Source of the DNA: Pelodera strongyloides
Lineage: Eukaryota; Nematoda; Chromadorea; Rhabditida; Rhabditidae
Reading direction: 5' to 3'
Assembly: GCA_036852015.1 (NCBI GenBank)
Contig: JAANDG010000429.1
Location: forward strand, 62,001 to 126,000
DNA: 64,000 nt
The translations under genes and the position numbers were made by a program. Positions 1 through 12,588 of this stretch are shown in pieces; the stretch's first letter is position 1, and the number at the start of each line of letters is the position of its first letter. The notes below the pieces were generated by a model. That model made no database searches and was not told the origin of the DNA. It was given only the letters and a program-made list of their open reading frames with translations.

Positions 1-25
1 CAGGATTGAAGCAGCAACGCCAGTG

Positions 26-3000
26 TTATTGCTGCTGTTGTTGTTGTTGTTGCTTGGATTCTCTCGTTTCCAACAACTCCAAAAGGGGCAGCCAGAGATT
101 CCTGTTAGCCGTGAAATTGAGAATCGTACTTTGTATCGCTTTCCTCTTTCCAGTCACACTGAACGTCGGGTACAGGGCACTCAGGTCGAGCTCGTCATTC
201 AACTAAAAGCGCAAAAGAAAGGTTATAAAAATTAAGGAAAATATAAAGTTAGAAAACATAAAATTAACATGACAACGACACGCGTGCCCGTTTGTAACAT
301 CTCAGAATTGGGGTTTCATTTCCCACAAAACGAGCGCATTTTATTTCCTAATTGGCGCGTATATAGCAACTTGCCAACCTGATGCTCGATGCCGACGAAT
401 GGGTATAAATTTTCCGTGCGTAAATGGAGGTGGTTTTTTTAACTTAGTGATAGACCGCTTTGATAAAACACCATGATTCGGTCAAAGATACTAATTTCGA
501 ATTGCATCCGGAAGTGGTCAAAACAATCCGGAGGTGGTTCGCGCGTGTTTTCAGGCACCAAAACAACATGTAACGCGGGACGTGCGGAAGGGAAAGGCCC
601 TGACTAAAGCTAAAAATGACCGATCTAATAATTAATGAACGGTTACTAAAAAATAACCTGATGTAAGGTAAGATATGACTTAAGACATACCTGCTGTGGT
701 GGATTGAGCAAGAACTTCTGCGCAAACTCGAGCACAAAGAGTCCGCAGTCCACATTATTCGACTGTTGGTGCATGTTGGATGGGACGACACACTTCAGTG
801 GGCTCATCTGGCGACCGCCCTCGAACCGACGCATCCACGAGTACTAAACGATCGAGTTATGCAGGTATATACTTCAAATGGCTATTCAAAGATATGTACA
901 CGCACTATTCCAGGTACACACACGCATGATCCTCATTTCAACTGTATAACTCTACTTCTGACTTTGCTCTACATGTCGACCGGATATTACAGAAAACAGG
1001 AAACTGAAAACACCCAAATTGCCAACTTCTCTGCAATTTATGTACGAAAACAGTAATTAATTTTCATCAATCTTGGAAAGGGGTGCTTGCAAAAAAAATG
1101 TGAAACGTTATCTACTTGTTGTTCAGTCTAATAGTAAGAGATACTTGAAGAAGTAAATATGCTTACTTGAAGGAACTCGTTGATGACCGAGCAGCTGGAT
1201 CTCAGGTCGTTCGGGTCATCACGGATCAACGAATCAAAGCACACGGTACGGCCGCGATCCGTGAACGGATTGCACACAATCGCCACCGACCTAGAATAAA
1301 AAAATTATGGAAAAATTTGGACCCATGTAGACAGCCTTGTGGGATAGCCTGTAAACTCCTTTCTTTGTTTGTGCTAGTATTTCATACTCGCCTATTTTGT
1401 TGTTCGTTCGTTTGTTTGTTAATAAAGTTTACAAAAACAACGTAGAAAGTAAAAAAAAAACTACGGTGTCCGCAAACTAAAAAGTACTTGCGAACCGTTT
1501 GTATTTTGTACAATAAGATTATTTTTCCCTAAATCTTACGCTATTACTGATCACAAAAAGGCCACGGATTTAAAAAAAAATTTTTAGTCTAGTCACTACA
1601 ATTTCGGTCGGCTAGCACGATGTGCTTCATGCTTCCCTAGAAAAATACAGCCGGAGTCGGCAAAGAAAAGATAGAGAAAAAAATTTCGGCATGAATGCCA
1701 ACGTGCCTACACTTTTTCAAATAAATCTTCAAAGATCAAACTCCAAAACTACGAAGACCAAGCCACAATAAAAAGAATAATAAAACTAACCAGTGCTCCC
1801 ACTCGTTGATCGGGATCACAATGTAATCCACGTCAAACAATTCAAAATCTTCAACAAAATCGAACACGTCCGAAAACCTCGAATCCAGCTGAACAAAAAA
1901 CTAGTAACTTGAGAACCGTAAAGGAAAGGTCATCCGTATCCATTCAGAATAAAGAATAAACGACTTACCAAGGCCATAATAACCTCGATGGGCAAGCAAC
2001 TGTATGAGCATGAACTAACATTACTAACAATGAGCATTTTTCAGCATTTATCGTCATAAAATTCAAAGGAAAAGGGTTTTTATGAAGATCTGGATGAGCA
2101 TGAACTAACATTATTAACAATAAGCATACAAAACGGAAACCCCCCTCAAAATTGTCACGGATATCACCAAATCAAAACTGACAAACAATATAAAACCATC
2201 CATGAAATAAATAAATAAAAATCTGAAGTCAACCAAACGGCCCTCACCTGCTCTGAAGGCGACAACGTCTCATAGCTCTCCGGAAGCGATGACTGCAGAA
2301 TGCTCAGATTATGCCAGAAAACAGCTGGCAACACCGTTATGCGACGATCACTAAACAATTACACGGTATGATTATTGTTAATCATATTCCAACAACATAA
2401 GCACTGATCCATCGTCGGTCCCTACACTACACTACATTTAACTACACTGTAAACATAAGCATTCCCAACTCAAAACTAAACAATCCTCAATCTTACTCTA
2501 CTTGTAAATACTAGCCGAGACAACAGACGTTTTCTTCAAAAAATATTTTACACTACAATACTACACAGTGTGCTGTGTGCAATCATCTAGTAAAATTAAT
2601 ACGGACAGCCAAGATACACGTATTGTGGGCTACGCTACCGTTCTTGTGAAAATTCCAAAAGACAGGAGTGCCCGTTGCGTCGTCCGCCCAAACATAAACA
2701 TATTGTGAAACATAAGTAATCCCAAATTCAAAAAACCCACCAATCATCCGGCATGAGATGCTCAACAATATGATTCAAATAAAAGTCAACAATTGTATCA
2801 TTCAACAACTCGCGCTCCTGAAAAAAATATTAATAAAACCCGACACAAGGTCACATTCCGAAACACATCACCACCGAAACCAGGGTTCCGTTTTTATAAA
2901 AGAACCGATTAATCAGCAGTGAGCCACAAAACAGTTGGCAGTATTCTTCTGCACTGTACTCATCTTCATAAAATTAACTCAGATATATAAGGGTGTTGTA

Positions 3001-5031
3001 AATATCTTCTAACAAAAGACAAAAAGACTATTTGAGCACTAGCAGTAATGTATATTGAGCCTAATTATCAAGGACCATTTAAACAATAAAAAATCTCTGA
3101 CAACCACAAACCTGAAGACAGAAAAAATCGGAAAGACGAATAGAAATTGAGAGAAAGGGGAAACGAATCCTCAACATTTCCGTTGACGCACTCAAGACAG
3201 CTACCCGTGACTGGAAATTTGAATAGTAAAAGATGAGAACGTCATATTCATATTTATTCATTCTCAGATTGATCATCACACCTTTACTCTCTACTCTTTG
3301 CACTTTGCTAATGGGCTTCCGCATAAAACGATAAAACCAGAAGACATACAGCATTCATAGGCACTCTAACTACCATAAAAATTCCACTTTTCCGTCCCTT
3401 TCTATACAGAATAGAATTTACATACCAGAAAAACTGCAAGCAGCTGCAAGCTTCACATAATACGTCTACAGTACCTTGGTCAAAGCTACAGTAGTCCTAC
3501 CATTCATATCCCTCATTTCTCCCTACTTTTAAAAAACTTCAGGATATCATAAATTATTATTAATCAATATCAAGATTAGTACCTTCTTGTTGCTCTCGCT
3601 CGGTGGCAAGATGGGATTTGAGTATTCGGAAGAGTGATCGCTCTCCTCCTCCGCTAAACTCAAGTCGTCCTCATCCGACCAGCAGTCATCGTCTTCGACA
3701 CTCACACTCGAACACGACTCTGCAAAGTGATTATTATTATTATTATATTGTTATTCCGATAAGCTTACTCTACAAAGAAAAATATCTAAATCTAATGCAC
3801 TGAGGTAAAAAAATATATTTACTCCCAGACCCTCTTGCTTCTATCAATCCACATGCAATCTATTCGTTTGGCACAGAAAAAAACACAAGATCCAGTAGCG
3901 GAAGACAAACAAGCAAATATCAATACTGTTTACTTGTTTGCTCGTAAGGTAATTCAAATAATAACACAGCGTTACCACTACTTTCTATTATTATTGTTTT
4001 AACTGCGCATTTATTTATGTGATTCGCTTATTACCAATAAACAATTATTATTAATGATTGGAAGTGAAAAGGACAAAATAAGAAGCCAGAGGGCACACCG
4101 ACAAACAAACAATCAAATATCCACTACTATTTACTCACCGTAGTGCATGTCCTCAACAACACCGCCCTGAACGTCGATACCCATATCGTTTGAATGGAGA
4201 GATGAAGATGTTGATTTCGAGGTGGAAGAAGAACAGTCAGCTGATGACTTGAACCTCTTTCCATATGTCTGTCCATGCAGGAACGGATCATCCTCATATG
4301 ACACACCCTGGAATAATATCAATTTGACACAACTACACGCTGAACGATGAATAATATTTGTTAGTCACTGAAAGGGAGCATTTTAATGATAATAAACAAA
4401 CATTTTATACTGCAAGAGAGTGCTCCATTAATCAGATGTATAAATGATTGTTAGATTAATAAACAACAGCAAAACATCCTAGTTCTAATCTTATTATATA
4501 AAAGAGTAACTGTAGCCTAATTTGCATACCGATGTGCGTTACGAAATGCAAATTTCCTGTTCGGGTATAAAAAGAGTTTCGCAGCTCAATAGCTATACAT
4601 ATGCAATTGTTTCCTATTAAGTGAATTTCTTATGATACGTTTGAAACTTTGTATATAAGTATGTCCATGCTAAACCAATCATATTTCCATGTAAGTCGCC
4701 TCAGGCGGCGGTAGCCGTCTGGTAATTTAATAATCAACCAACATTCAATACTATGACAATTATTAAATTTTGTTTTCTAGTCAAACACATAGTCAAACGC
4801 TCCAGACTCCAGCCCTCGTTCAGCTGCACACAAAACTTCAACAAAAGACAACGAGCCTTACAGTTACATTGCTGCTCAAATAATGTTGCACGAGTACTTC
4901 AAATAAAAAATTCGAAACACATCCAGGAATATCACACGGATACCGACATAAATAATACGCAAAAAACGTACCTGATGATTTGAAAAACATCCAAAAGGAC
5001 CGGAATTATTAGACTGTGTTGAAACCTCCAT
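26..5031 (-). CDS. Ulp/SENP-family SUMO-specific cysteine protease, complete, 10 exons, 398 aa
   Basis: Exons on the minus strand are 5031-4972, 4307-4139, 3719-3583, 3210-3112, 2817-2741, 2350-2248, 1888-1791, 1290-1167, 843-691 and 202-26; all phases agree and the total is 399 codons. The family removes SUMO from proteins or processes SUMO precursors, usually in the nucleus. The catalytic set is visible: His about 247 in EHW, Asp about 267 in CFDSL, and QQSNNVDCGLFVLEF with the Gln about 315-316 and nucleophile Cys about 322. ELLNDTIVDFYLNHI (about 157-171) is the family's first helix. Residues 1-122 are polar and acidic with Ser-rich runs, probably disordered. The last exon matches the family's closing KR-rich helix and then ends in eight glutamines before TAA at 28-26. 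The spacing is closer to the SENP6/7 and yeast Ulp2 branch than to SENP1, which is an inference. The start is the only upstream ATG in frame and lies 7 nt behind a 3' splice signal. Confidence 0.9.
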
Positions 5032-5041
5032 TGTGACCTGG
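5032..5041 (-). promoter_or_regulatory. Probable trans-splice acceptor of the SUMO protease gene
   Basis: On the minus strand a CACCAG 3' splice signal ends 6 nt before the ATG, with no coding exon upstream. This layout fits addition of a spliced leader. The polypyrimidine context is poor, so this is an inference. Confidence 0.4.
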
Positions 5042-8000
5042 TGTAACAGTCAACAACATACACTCCTGCAAAAAGTGCAAATGTGCAAAACTGCAAAATG
5101 AAAATAGGACAATGCAATACTCAATACTACCCCGGGCACTGGTCAGAGAGCCAGAGGACACAACACACAACCACTCGAAAATAAATAGGCAACAGAGAAA
5201 TAACTAGATATACTATATAATAAAGAAAGAAAAGGAAGAGGACTGAATGAATATAGCAAAATAGAGAAACGAGAAACATACAAAACGATAAGCATTGATT
5301 GAGTGAGTAGACATAACTCAATCAATGTTCATGTACATGTTCAAAAACGATTGCTCAATTTTATTTCGTTTTCCAAAGATTTCACCTCAAATCTGTTTTT
5401 CAAAAAGTTACCAAGTCAAGGTTTAATTGTAAAATTGTACTCCCATTTGAATGACACATCACATAACGACATCGCTTAGTTAAGCTCTATTCATCTAAAA
5501 TCTACCATTCAATGCTTTGCTTGTCAATATCGTTCAAATTTCAAATTCAAATCCCAATCCACCGTGATTCACTGATCAAAGAACAATCACACTCCAAGCT
5601 AATAGTGTACACCAGCCCAGAGTAGGGAAGAGGGAAGGGAACCCTGAGAAGCCAAATGTCACCGGGGGGAAGTTCGGGGGCGATCCGGGACCTTCCTTTC
5701 GTTGCTATTGCATTGGCTGCCTAGCGGCCGATCGCACTCTCATTCCCCCACCAACACCACAAATCGATTGCCGATAAAGAACAGACAAGAGACGAGCACA
5801 GAGATGTGTGCCTGCACACGAATACGGTGCTCGAGTAGCTCGAGGCCGAGAAGGAGCTCCCCAACGCGATCACTGAAGATAGATAAGCGGCAACGACAGA
5901 GAGGCCAAACGACTACCTGATACTGATTGAAACATGCACAATCATTCCGGAAAGAAGAAATGTCTTGATAAAAAAAGGCTGCAATCTGCAGTCCGTAACA
6001 AGGTACAGCGAAACACCGCAACAACTCCTTTTAGAGTGTTACAGATATAATGCTGAATTCCAAGATTCCTGTAAGATTCCACGATTCCACAACTCGTGTC
6101 CATAAGCGTGATGAGTAATGATACACTGGACCATAGAAAAACGTGCACATAGTCTGCAGATTTGAGGGCTATGGCTGTGCGACATGTGGTAATACACTCA
6201 CCATACCCAGCAAACACAACAAATAAGAGTTTCGGCTCTATGCAAAAGTAAAGGGCAACTTCCGCATCACATATGTGGGAGTTAATTCAGTCAATGACTT
6301 CACTCCGACTCCCAAATTCCACACCAAAAGCTGTACAAATACAAACACCGAAGACGGAGGCACATCATTGCTAATGTGAAGAAAAACTAACACGAGCCAT
6401 AACATACTGTAACCAGTCGTTGAATGGTTGAATTATCGAAGGCGTGTGATTAATATCGGACTATCGGGGAAAAATGCTTTTGATCTCAAATCAAAAAAGA
6501 GTTGAAAGAAGAGAAAAGAGAGAAAAAACGATGTCTGGAACGGACAGCCAAGGTTAAATGGCGGCCGACGAGATAGTGACAGTCTCTTTAGAGAACCGGC
6601 AGATATGGCAGACAGACAACGGAATATCACGTCCGGAGCAGATACCCCATAGTGACATACGCTGTCAGACAAGCGGAAAATCGAGAGACGACGAGACGGG
6701 TGGCAACAGAGCGATATGGCAGTCTCTACGGAGGACCGACCGACAAACCAGACAGATGAGATGACGGAATAGCACTGCCGAAGGAGATACCGCATAGAGA
6801 GCGACGCCGCCGGAATTGTCGAAAACTGAGAGACGACAGAGAGACGGATTCACTTTTTCCCGCACTTGCTTGGCCCATCCATGTATATGCCCTATGCCTC
6901 TTTGTATGAATTGTACTCGCTGGAAATGGCGCCAAATGGAAAGTCTTACAGTATCCGAAACTTCCATTTCCCACTTGTGTTTTAAGCGGTGTGTAAAAAA
7001 CAACTACACTCGTCGACCATCGATGCAGCAATAAATGTTTACGAATACGAACTCGTACAATATTCAGTTCTACAGTAGTAGATCCAGATCAACCCGCTCG
7101 GCGCATCAATCCAAGCTAACATCCAATTTCAAAACACAACATCCAGAACAATAAAAATCAGAAGAAGCACAACTAACCTCAAAAAAGTACGGCGATAAAA
7201 GTTAAGCAAAAATCGACCTACCCGCTCCAAAAATCGCAGCTGGCAGGAAAAAACGAACAGAAACATTTCTGACTTTCTTCCGCTTTTGAACTGGAATCAG
7301 GCTAACTTTTTTTAAAGATATTTGGTCCACAGTCCACACCGTGACAGCTGCCCTTACATTATTGGCATCTCCAGCTCCAGGCTCCTGATCTTGAATGACA
7401 CCATCCCATCCCCATCAATTTATCTCATGTAGACAGTCAATTAATTGATAAAAGTTTTAAGGCTTATGGAGTAAAGAGACGAGGGACAGGCAGGCAGAGG
7501 CACAGAGTTCCAGGGAAAAGGAAAACTTTTGAAAAAACCAAGTGTTTGTAAAAAAAAAAACTAGACAAAGTGCAAAACACAGGCCAGCTCACCACTGAAT
7601 CAGTGAAATGTTGCGAACCATTAGAGAGCCAGTGAGACAGCAGACAGACACAATAATCATATTCAGTCTACAAAAAGTTTGCCACATAAAGTGCAAAGCA
7701 AAGCTATAACAAGGTGGAAGCTCTATAAGTCAATGTGGGGAAAACAAAAATATGGTTAGGGACACCAGCATCCAGATCCAGTCATCTAGTCTAGGGCAAA
7801 CGAATGGCGTGCAGGTGCACAACTTGGTCCAGGTAGTTAGTGACCAAATTTCTCAAAGAAATTCAATTCCAATTTCCAAGATGCAATGCAGGATTCTTAC
7901 ACTAAAACTAACAACCAACTTGCAACTTTTAATTCTAGCTTTAGCGTTTTACAATCGTCTATCTGAAAAAAAAATGTCTAGTGATAAAAGCGCAACTCGC

Positions 8001-10379
8001 AACATTAGACAGCCACGGCGTCGAGCAGGAAGAGATAAGGAATGTGAAGTAAAGCAGTCAGTGTTTATTAGTTTTCAGTCTCTCTTATAAAGTTATTTAA
8101 ATGCTCTCAATCAAATTATTGAATAAGATGTGATACTGAATAAGTTCAATTTTAGTACCAAGGAAAAAGAGAACTTTCCCTTTAGTCATTATATATTTAT
8201 AAAGGAAACACTTTTTTCATGCTTAACACAAACGCGCGAAGGTGGAGATAAATAATACCGAATATCAGCTAATCAATCACTGCATTAATTAGTATTTGTT
8301 ATTCAGTTCACTGAGATCTAGACTTCAGTGGGATTAAAAGAGTGAGCAGAAAAACATTAAACCTAGTCTCAAAGTTGAAAAATAGCGTGCAACTAATCAA
8401 GCTAATGATTTCTGCCAAAATACGTTGTGCTTTTTTTCGTGCAGACTTCAGGAAAAAAGTAGACTACCTAGCAGACAGAAGAAAAAAAAAGCGAAAAATC
8501 GATTCTAAGCGCGAACGGTTGCCTGGTGGAAAAAGGGACCACTCCGTGCCAGGAACGGGCGCCCGCACGAGTTTGTTGACAAAACACAACGTGCGCAATG
8601 TGAGAAAACAGAAAAGAACTAAACTACTGCAGAGTAATACACAAGTGAGAGAGGGCGCTTTTGAAACACGTAACACGCATGCAATCTACTACTATAGTAA
8701 AGAGATAGGGAACTAAGGCTGTAAGCTTGCTCTACTCATAAGTGCATGAAACATTGTCGAGTCATAGTGATCTCACGATCTCACGGTTTTTTAGTACTAG
8801 CCCTAGGTTGGCAAGACGCTCCGGCGCTCCCACCCAGTTTGCCAACTAATCTGTGAACAAAGTGTGCCTCGGTTAAGACAGGCGCAACTACAACTAGGCA
8901 AGTTGTAACCTCCAGGAATAAGAAGCCCAATGTCCAAATTCCAAATTTGTTGAAGAATCGGCACAAAAATGCCTTTGTTTTTTCATGGCTAGTGCAGACT
9001 GCATGCAAGTAGCTAAGGCTGCAATACCAAAACACTATCCACTATCCAATAAGTTACCCTGGGTGATAGAAGAAACAAGGCTACACCCCGCACTTCGTTC
9101 CAATACCAATTGACTGACTTATTCTTCGTAAATAACGACAGTTTGTCTCAAAAAGCCGAAGAGGGAGAACATTTTGCATTTTTTGTAAGCCGTTCCGAGA
9201 TACTTGTAGACAAAATGGCTCAATGGCACAACGCAAAGCTAAATTGTAAAACTGTTCCGGCTGACCACAAGAGTAAAACGAACAAGTACACGAGAATTGC
9301 GTCTAAGCCTTAGCCTAGGCTAGGCCTAACCGTGGGGGAACGCGAGAAAGTGATTCAAGCGAGCTAACAAGGCAAATCATCGTCCCCATTTAGCATCCGT
9401 GAATGTTTCAATGTCTAGTATCTAAGTTCCTTTTCCCTCTAAAAGAAATCGTCTCTAAACGAAAACGCCGAAACCAAAACACTGTCTAGTACTACGAAAA
9501 CCAGCCATCCTCGTTTCCGGAACGCAGCTCACGCTTCCGTGAGGAAAAGAGCTGTGAATCAAGAAAACAAGGGGCAGAGATGGCTGAAGACGGAATTTCC
9601 TCTTTACGGCCCTCAAATTCTGTAACAATGGAGAACCACTGATCATATCAAGATGAAATATGTAACACTACTCGAAACATTACCAGATCGCGGCAACGGA
9701 AGCGGAAGGAAGATTGGACGAGCGGAAGAGAGAGCAGCACAATCAAGCGCCGCGGCAGCGGAAAACTCGCGGGAACGTTGTGGGCGTGGTTTGTAAACGC
9801 ATGCATTCCAATACGCACGGGTACAATGCGTCATTCGGACAATACTGTACGCTATTGGACATTTTCGAAAATCCACGAAAAATTAAAAATGCCGAGGACA
9901 ACGCGGGAATACAAATGACGAAGCTCGGGGCGGAGCACACATGCACAGGACTCTCTGTTCTTCTACTGCACGTTTCCCGCGAAACAAAAATAAATCCCGC
10001 GTTTCCTGGCAGGCTAACACCCAATCCCACGCAATGAGAAAAGTCGCATGTTTCCTGACGGATTAGCAAATCATGTCCCGCAATTAAACATTAGGCAAGG
10101 CCTTGTGTTAGCGGCAAGGTCCCTGATTAGCGCTCGCAATAAGGACGGAATCCCGCGTTTCCCGCTTGTTTGGGAGGAAACTCGGGATCACGATTACCGC
10201 TAAACGGCGAATGAGGAACATAGCTGACCGGGGAAGGAAAGGCAGCATGCCCATACTCCGCGTCCCCAAACCCATCGACCCCATTCGCTGATATGTTTTC
10301 AATTAACAAGGTTAATACACAATATAATTCTATAAAATCCGCTTTCTTCATATTTGTATTTGTGTTACTGTTGCTTTAT

Positions 10380-10645
10380 GGGGGTTGCAAGTATGCCCGA
10401 TTTTCCTTGCAAGTATCGAAAAATTTACCGTATCTTGGCACTACACGAGCATATCTACGGGCAGTTTTTACGACCGATCGCCACGGGACGACGGGACCAA
10501 TTGTACAACAAAAAATGTCTTTGATGGCGGATTTTCTATAGTGCAGATGTATCAAAATTACGGTAAAAGTGTGTAAAAAGCACACGATTTTGCGAATTGA
10601 TACTTACAAGGAAAACTCGCGGTTTTTGGCATACTTGCAACCCCA
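10380..10645. repeat. Inverted-repeat (MITE-like) element, GGGGTTGCAAGTATGCC termini
   Basis: The ends GGGGTTGCAAGTATGCC and GGCATACTTGCAACCCC are exact inverted repeats about 265 bp apart, and the interior has no coding potential. The layout and the internal phrase near 10425-10450 (TTTACCGTATCTTGGCACTA) resemble the elements at 30098 and 50911, so they form a loose superfamily. Confidence 0.7.
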
Positions 10646-10704
10646 TTACTCGACAAAACTGTACGTTGCATATATCTTTCTCATGAATTGTATGTGTGCG
10701 TAAT

Positions 10705-10710
<6 letters not shown>

Positions 10711-10744
<34 letters not shown>
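10711..10744. repeat. TTA microsatellite
   Basis: Run of TTA triplets with one interruption, seen directly. Confidence 0.9.
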
Positions 10745-11022
10745 ATAAAAATACAGTTTCATATAAGAAGCTGCTTTAGAATTTCGTATTTTAAATAATG
10801 GAAGTACAACATTCACACCAAGTACGTCAAGTATGTGTACTGCTGAAATAATGAAGCAAAAAACTTCGTTTTCAGTAAATGAAGCACACTACACTACCGT
10901 TTTCGTGTTATATCGGTATATCAGAGATAACCTTCCAACGCAAGAGCTGCCCGACTGCCATATACAAAAAGTTGTGAGGATCATGGTTACTCTAGGTTAA
11001 TATTTATTCAGGGTTTTTCTAT

Positions 11023-11160
11023 AACACACACACACACACACACACACAAACATACACACATACATGCACACGCACACGCACACACGCGCACACACAAACA
11101 TACACACATACATACACACGCACACTGCACGCGCACAAACACACACGCACAAACAGACAA
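11023..11160. repeat. CA-rich microsatellite
   Basis: Interrupted ACACAC tract with CATACA and CGCACA variants, followed by a short GA run near 11170. Confidence 0.95.
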
Positions 11161-11298
11161 ATAGAAGTGAGAGAGAGAGATTAAGTCTTCTTATGATTGA
11201 ACTTGCATTCGATGAAGTTTCTGAGTATAACTTTTAATGCCTGGAACGATTGCCCGTCTCGAAAAAAATGTATTTACGTCTTTGCCTAGTCCCTTGTA

Positions 11299-11332
11299 GG
11301 TAGTGCCTTGCTCCCTTGCCTAGTATGCTATG
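11299..11332. repeat. 34-bp flank repeat, left copy
   Basis: The segment containing TTGCCTAGTATGCTATGC is repeated, with three differences, at 11886-11919 on the other side of the tRNA-like element, and in part near 12003-12030. It is too long for a usual target duplication, so it is more likely a repeat unit into which the element inserted. Confidence 0.6.
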
Positions 11333-11347
11333 CCACCGAGCGCCGAT

Positions 11348-11870
11348 GAGTTGCGCGCCACACCATTTCGGAACACAAAATGCGCGCCGCAAAGAAATGG
11401 GAAACAAAATGCGCGCCGAATAGAAATGGGGCGCAAAATGCGCGGCGATCCGTTGCGGGAAACACCTTTCTTGGTTCGGCGCGCAAGTTGCGCCCCGCAC
11501 CATTTCCGCACCTTTTCCACACCTTTTCGGCAACACTTTTGTAAGTGCTCGGAGGATCTGCCGTAACTGCAGTTTTTGTACTAATATTTTCCGCAAGTAC
11601 AGGTCTCCCATGTTCTGTTTGGCCGAGTGGTCCAAGGCGCTGTTTAGAGAAAGTATCTAACAAGAGTGTAGGTTCGAATAGAATACGCTGCTTTCTTTTT
11701 GCAGTTGCTGATTTTCCCGCACCTTTTCGGCAACGGTTTGGGGGTGTTTCCGCAACAGTTTGAGGGTTTCCCGCACCAAAACGTCAACCAGAGACAGTGA
11801 AAAAAAAACTTTTTCCCCGTGCATCAAATTCTTTTGCGGGAAACACCCCCAAACTGTTGTCTTGAGTTTC
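11348..11870 (+). mobile_element. tRNA-like element, copy 1
   Basis: This roughly 0.52 kb element is collinear with 51483-52010. Both start with GAGTTGCGCGCC, carry runs of ATGCGCGCC with GAAATGGG, then the phrase CGCACCATTTCCGCACC, a tRNA-like core, and a 3' part with GGGAAACACCCCCAAACTGTTG. The far inverted repeat is lost in this copy. No protein is encoded. A dispersed non-autonomous element is the best description. Confidence 0.7.
11611..11690 (+). other. tRNA-like core with pol III box A and box B, copy 1
   Basis: TTGGCCGAGTGG matches a class II (Leu/Ser type) tRNA D-arm and pol III box A. GGTTCGAATA is a damaged box B. The anticodon stem and T stem do not pair, so this is not a working tRNA. 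It is read as a tRNA-derived promoter inside a repeat. Confidence 0.55.
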
Positions 11871-11885
11871 GTTGGCTAGTTCGTA

Positions 11886-12204
11886 AGTAGCACCTTGCTC
11901 CTTTGCCTAGTATGCTATGCTCTCTTTCGCGTGGTTCAACCCCGATCCTCACCTTTGAAAGCGTTAAAATATAATAAATGCAATATATTTTGAGTCCCTA
12001 CGTAGTTTCCTTTGCTCCCTTGCCTAGTATGCTTCCTTGCGTATTTTAACGCTTTCAAATGCCAATCTTCCAAGCAAAATGAGGATCGGGGTTGAACAAT
12101 ACGTAATGCGCAAGGGAGCAAAGGAGACTACTTACTGACTCAAAATATATTTCATTTATTGCGCATTGTTCAACCCCGAGCCTCACGTTGCTTGGGAAAT
12201 TGGC
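11886..12204. repeat. Complex inverted repeats around GGTTCAACCCCGATCCTCA
   Basis: GGTTCAACCCCGATCCTCAC near 11933, its inverse GAGGATCGGGGTTGAAC near 12081-12096, and a third direct copy near 12167 bracket shared segments such as AACGCTTTCAAA. This looks like a foldback element plus a partial extra arm. Confidence 0.6.
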
Positions 12205-12211
12205 CTTTATG

Positions 12212-12370
12212 GGGTTTCCAAGTATGGTGAAAATTTACAGTATATTGGAACGGCACGAGAATATTTTTTTCAACTTCATATCAATATGCAGGTTTCGTGC
12301 AGGAATGCGGCAGAATCATGAGTGAAAACCGCTGCGAACGCACAAATTTTGGTACCGCCTATTCGCGCTG
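12212..12370 (+). repeat. 5' half of the GGGGTTTCCAAGTATGGTG element
   Basis: GGGGTTTCCAAGTATGGTG followed by AAATTTACAGTAT matches the start of the complete element at 30098-30258. The 3' inverted repeat is missing. Confidence 0.6.
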
Positions 12371-12580
12371 AATTTTTGTCGGATTTCGGTCGGTCCAAAT
12401 TGTCCAAAACATGCGCGACCGATATGATGTCTCCATTTGTCTTCATTCTCTTCTATCTTCTATTTGTGTACTTTAATATTGTACTTAATTTATAGTTTCC
12501 TTGCTTTAGTTCATTCCCCATATACCTCGAACTTCGAAAATCGATACTACTTCTTCATGTACACTGAATAAAGTATTAAT

Positions 12581-12588
12581 ATCTTCAG
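12581..12588 (+). promoter_or_regulatory. Trans-splice acceptor of ufd-3
   Basis: ATCTTCAG sits immediately before the start ATG with no upstream coding exon. A 3' splice site joined directly to the initiator codon is typical of nematode spliced-leader addition. Confidence 0.75.

Larger units (their letters stand above)
5042..12588. other. 7.5 kb divergent intergenic region without a supported gene
   Basis: This lies between the minus-strand SUMO protease and plus-strand ufd-3. The open frames here are short, lack splice partners with matching phase, and show no protein family I can recognise. It holds a degenerate tandem stretch around 6600-6850, TTA and CA microsatellites, a 0.27 kb inverted-repeat element, the first copy of the tRNA-like element, and GC-richer stretches around 8.5, 9.7 and 10.2 kb. 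A non-coding RNA or a fast-evolving gene could be hidden here. Confidence 0.5.

Noticed and set aside
444..791. Minus-strand open frame overlapping the SUMO protease as a possible last exon
   Set aside because: The exon at 202-26 joins in the right phase, carries the family's closing KR helix and ends in a stop; the 444-791 frame has no family similarity.
1973..2003. Possible exon between SUMO protease exons 6 and 7 (LLPIEVIMAL, minus strand)
   Set aside because: It does not keep phase on both sides, and direct joining of exons 6 and 7 gives the expected protein.
5702..9313. Assorted 60-120 codon open frames on both strands
   Set aside because: No protein family, no consistent splice partners, and composition typical of non-coding sequence.
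11611..11690. A functional tRNA-Leu or tRNA-Ser gene
   Set aside because: Box A is good but the anticodon and T stems do not pair in either copy; treated as a tRNA-derived part of a repeat.
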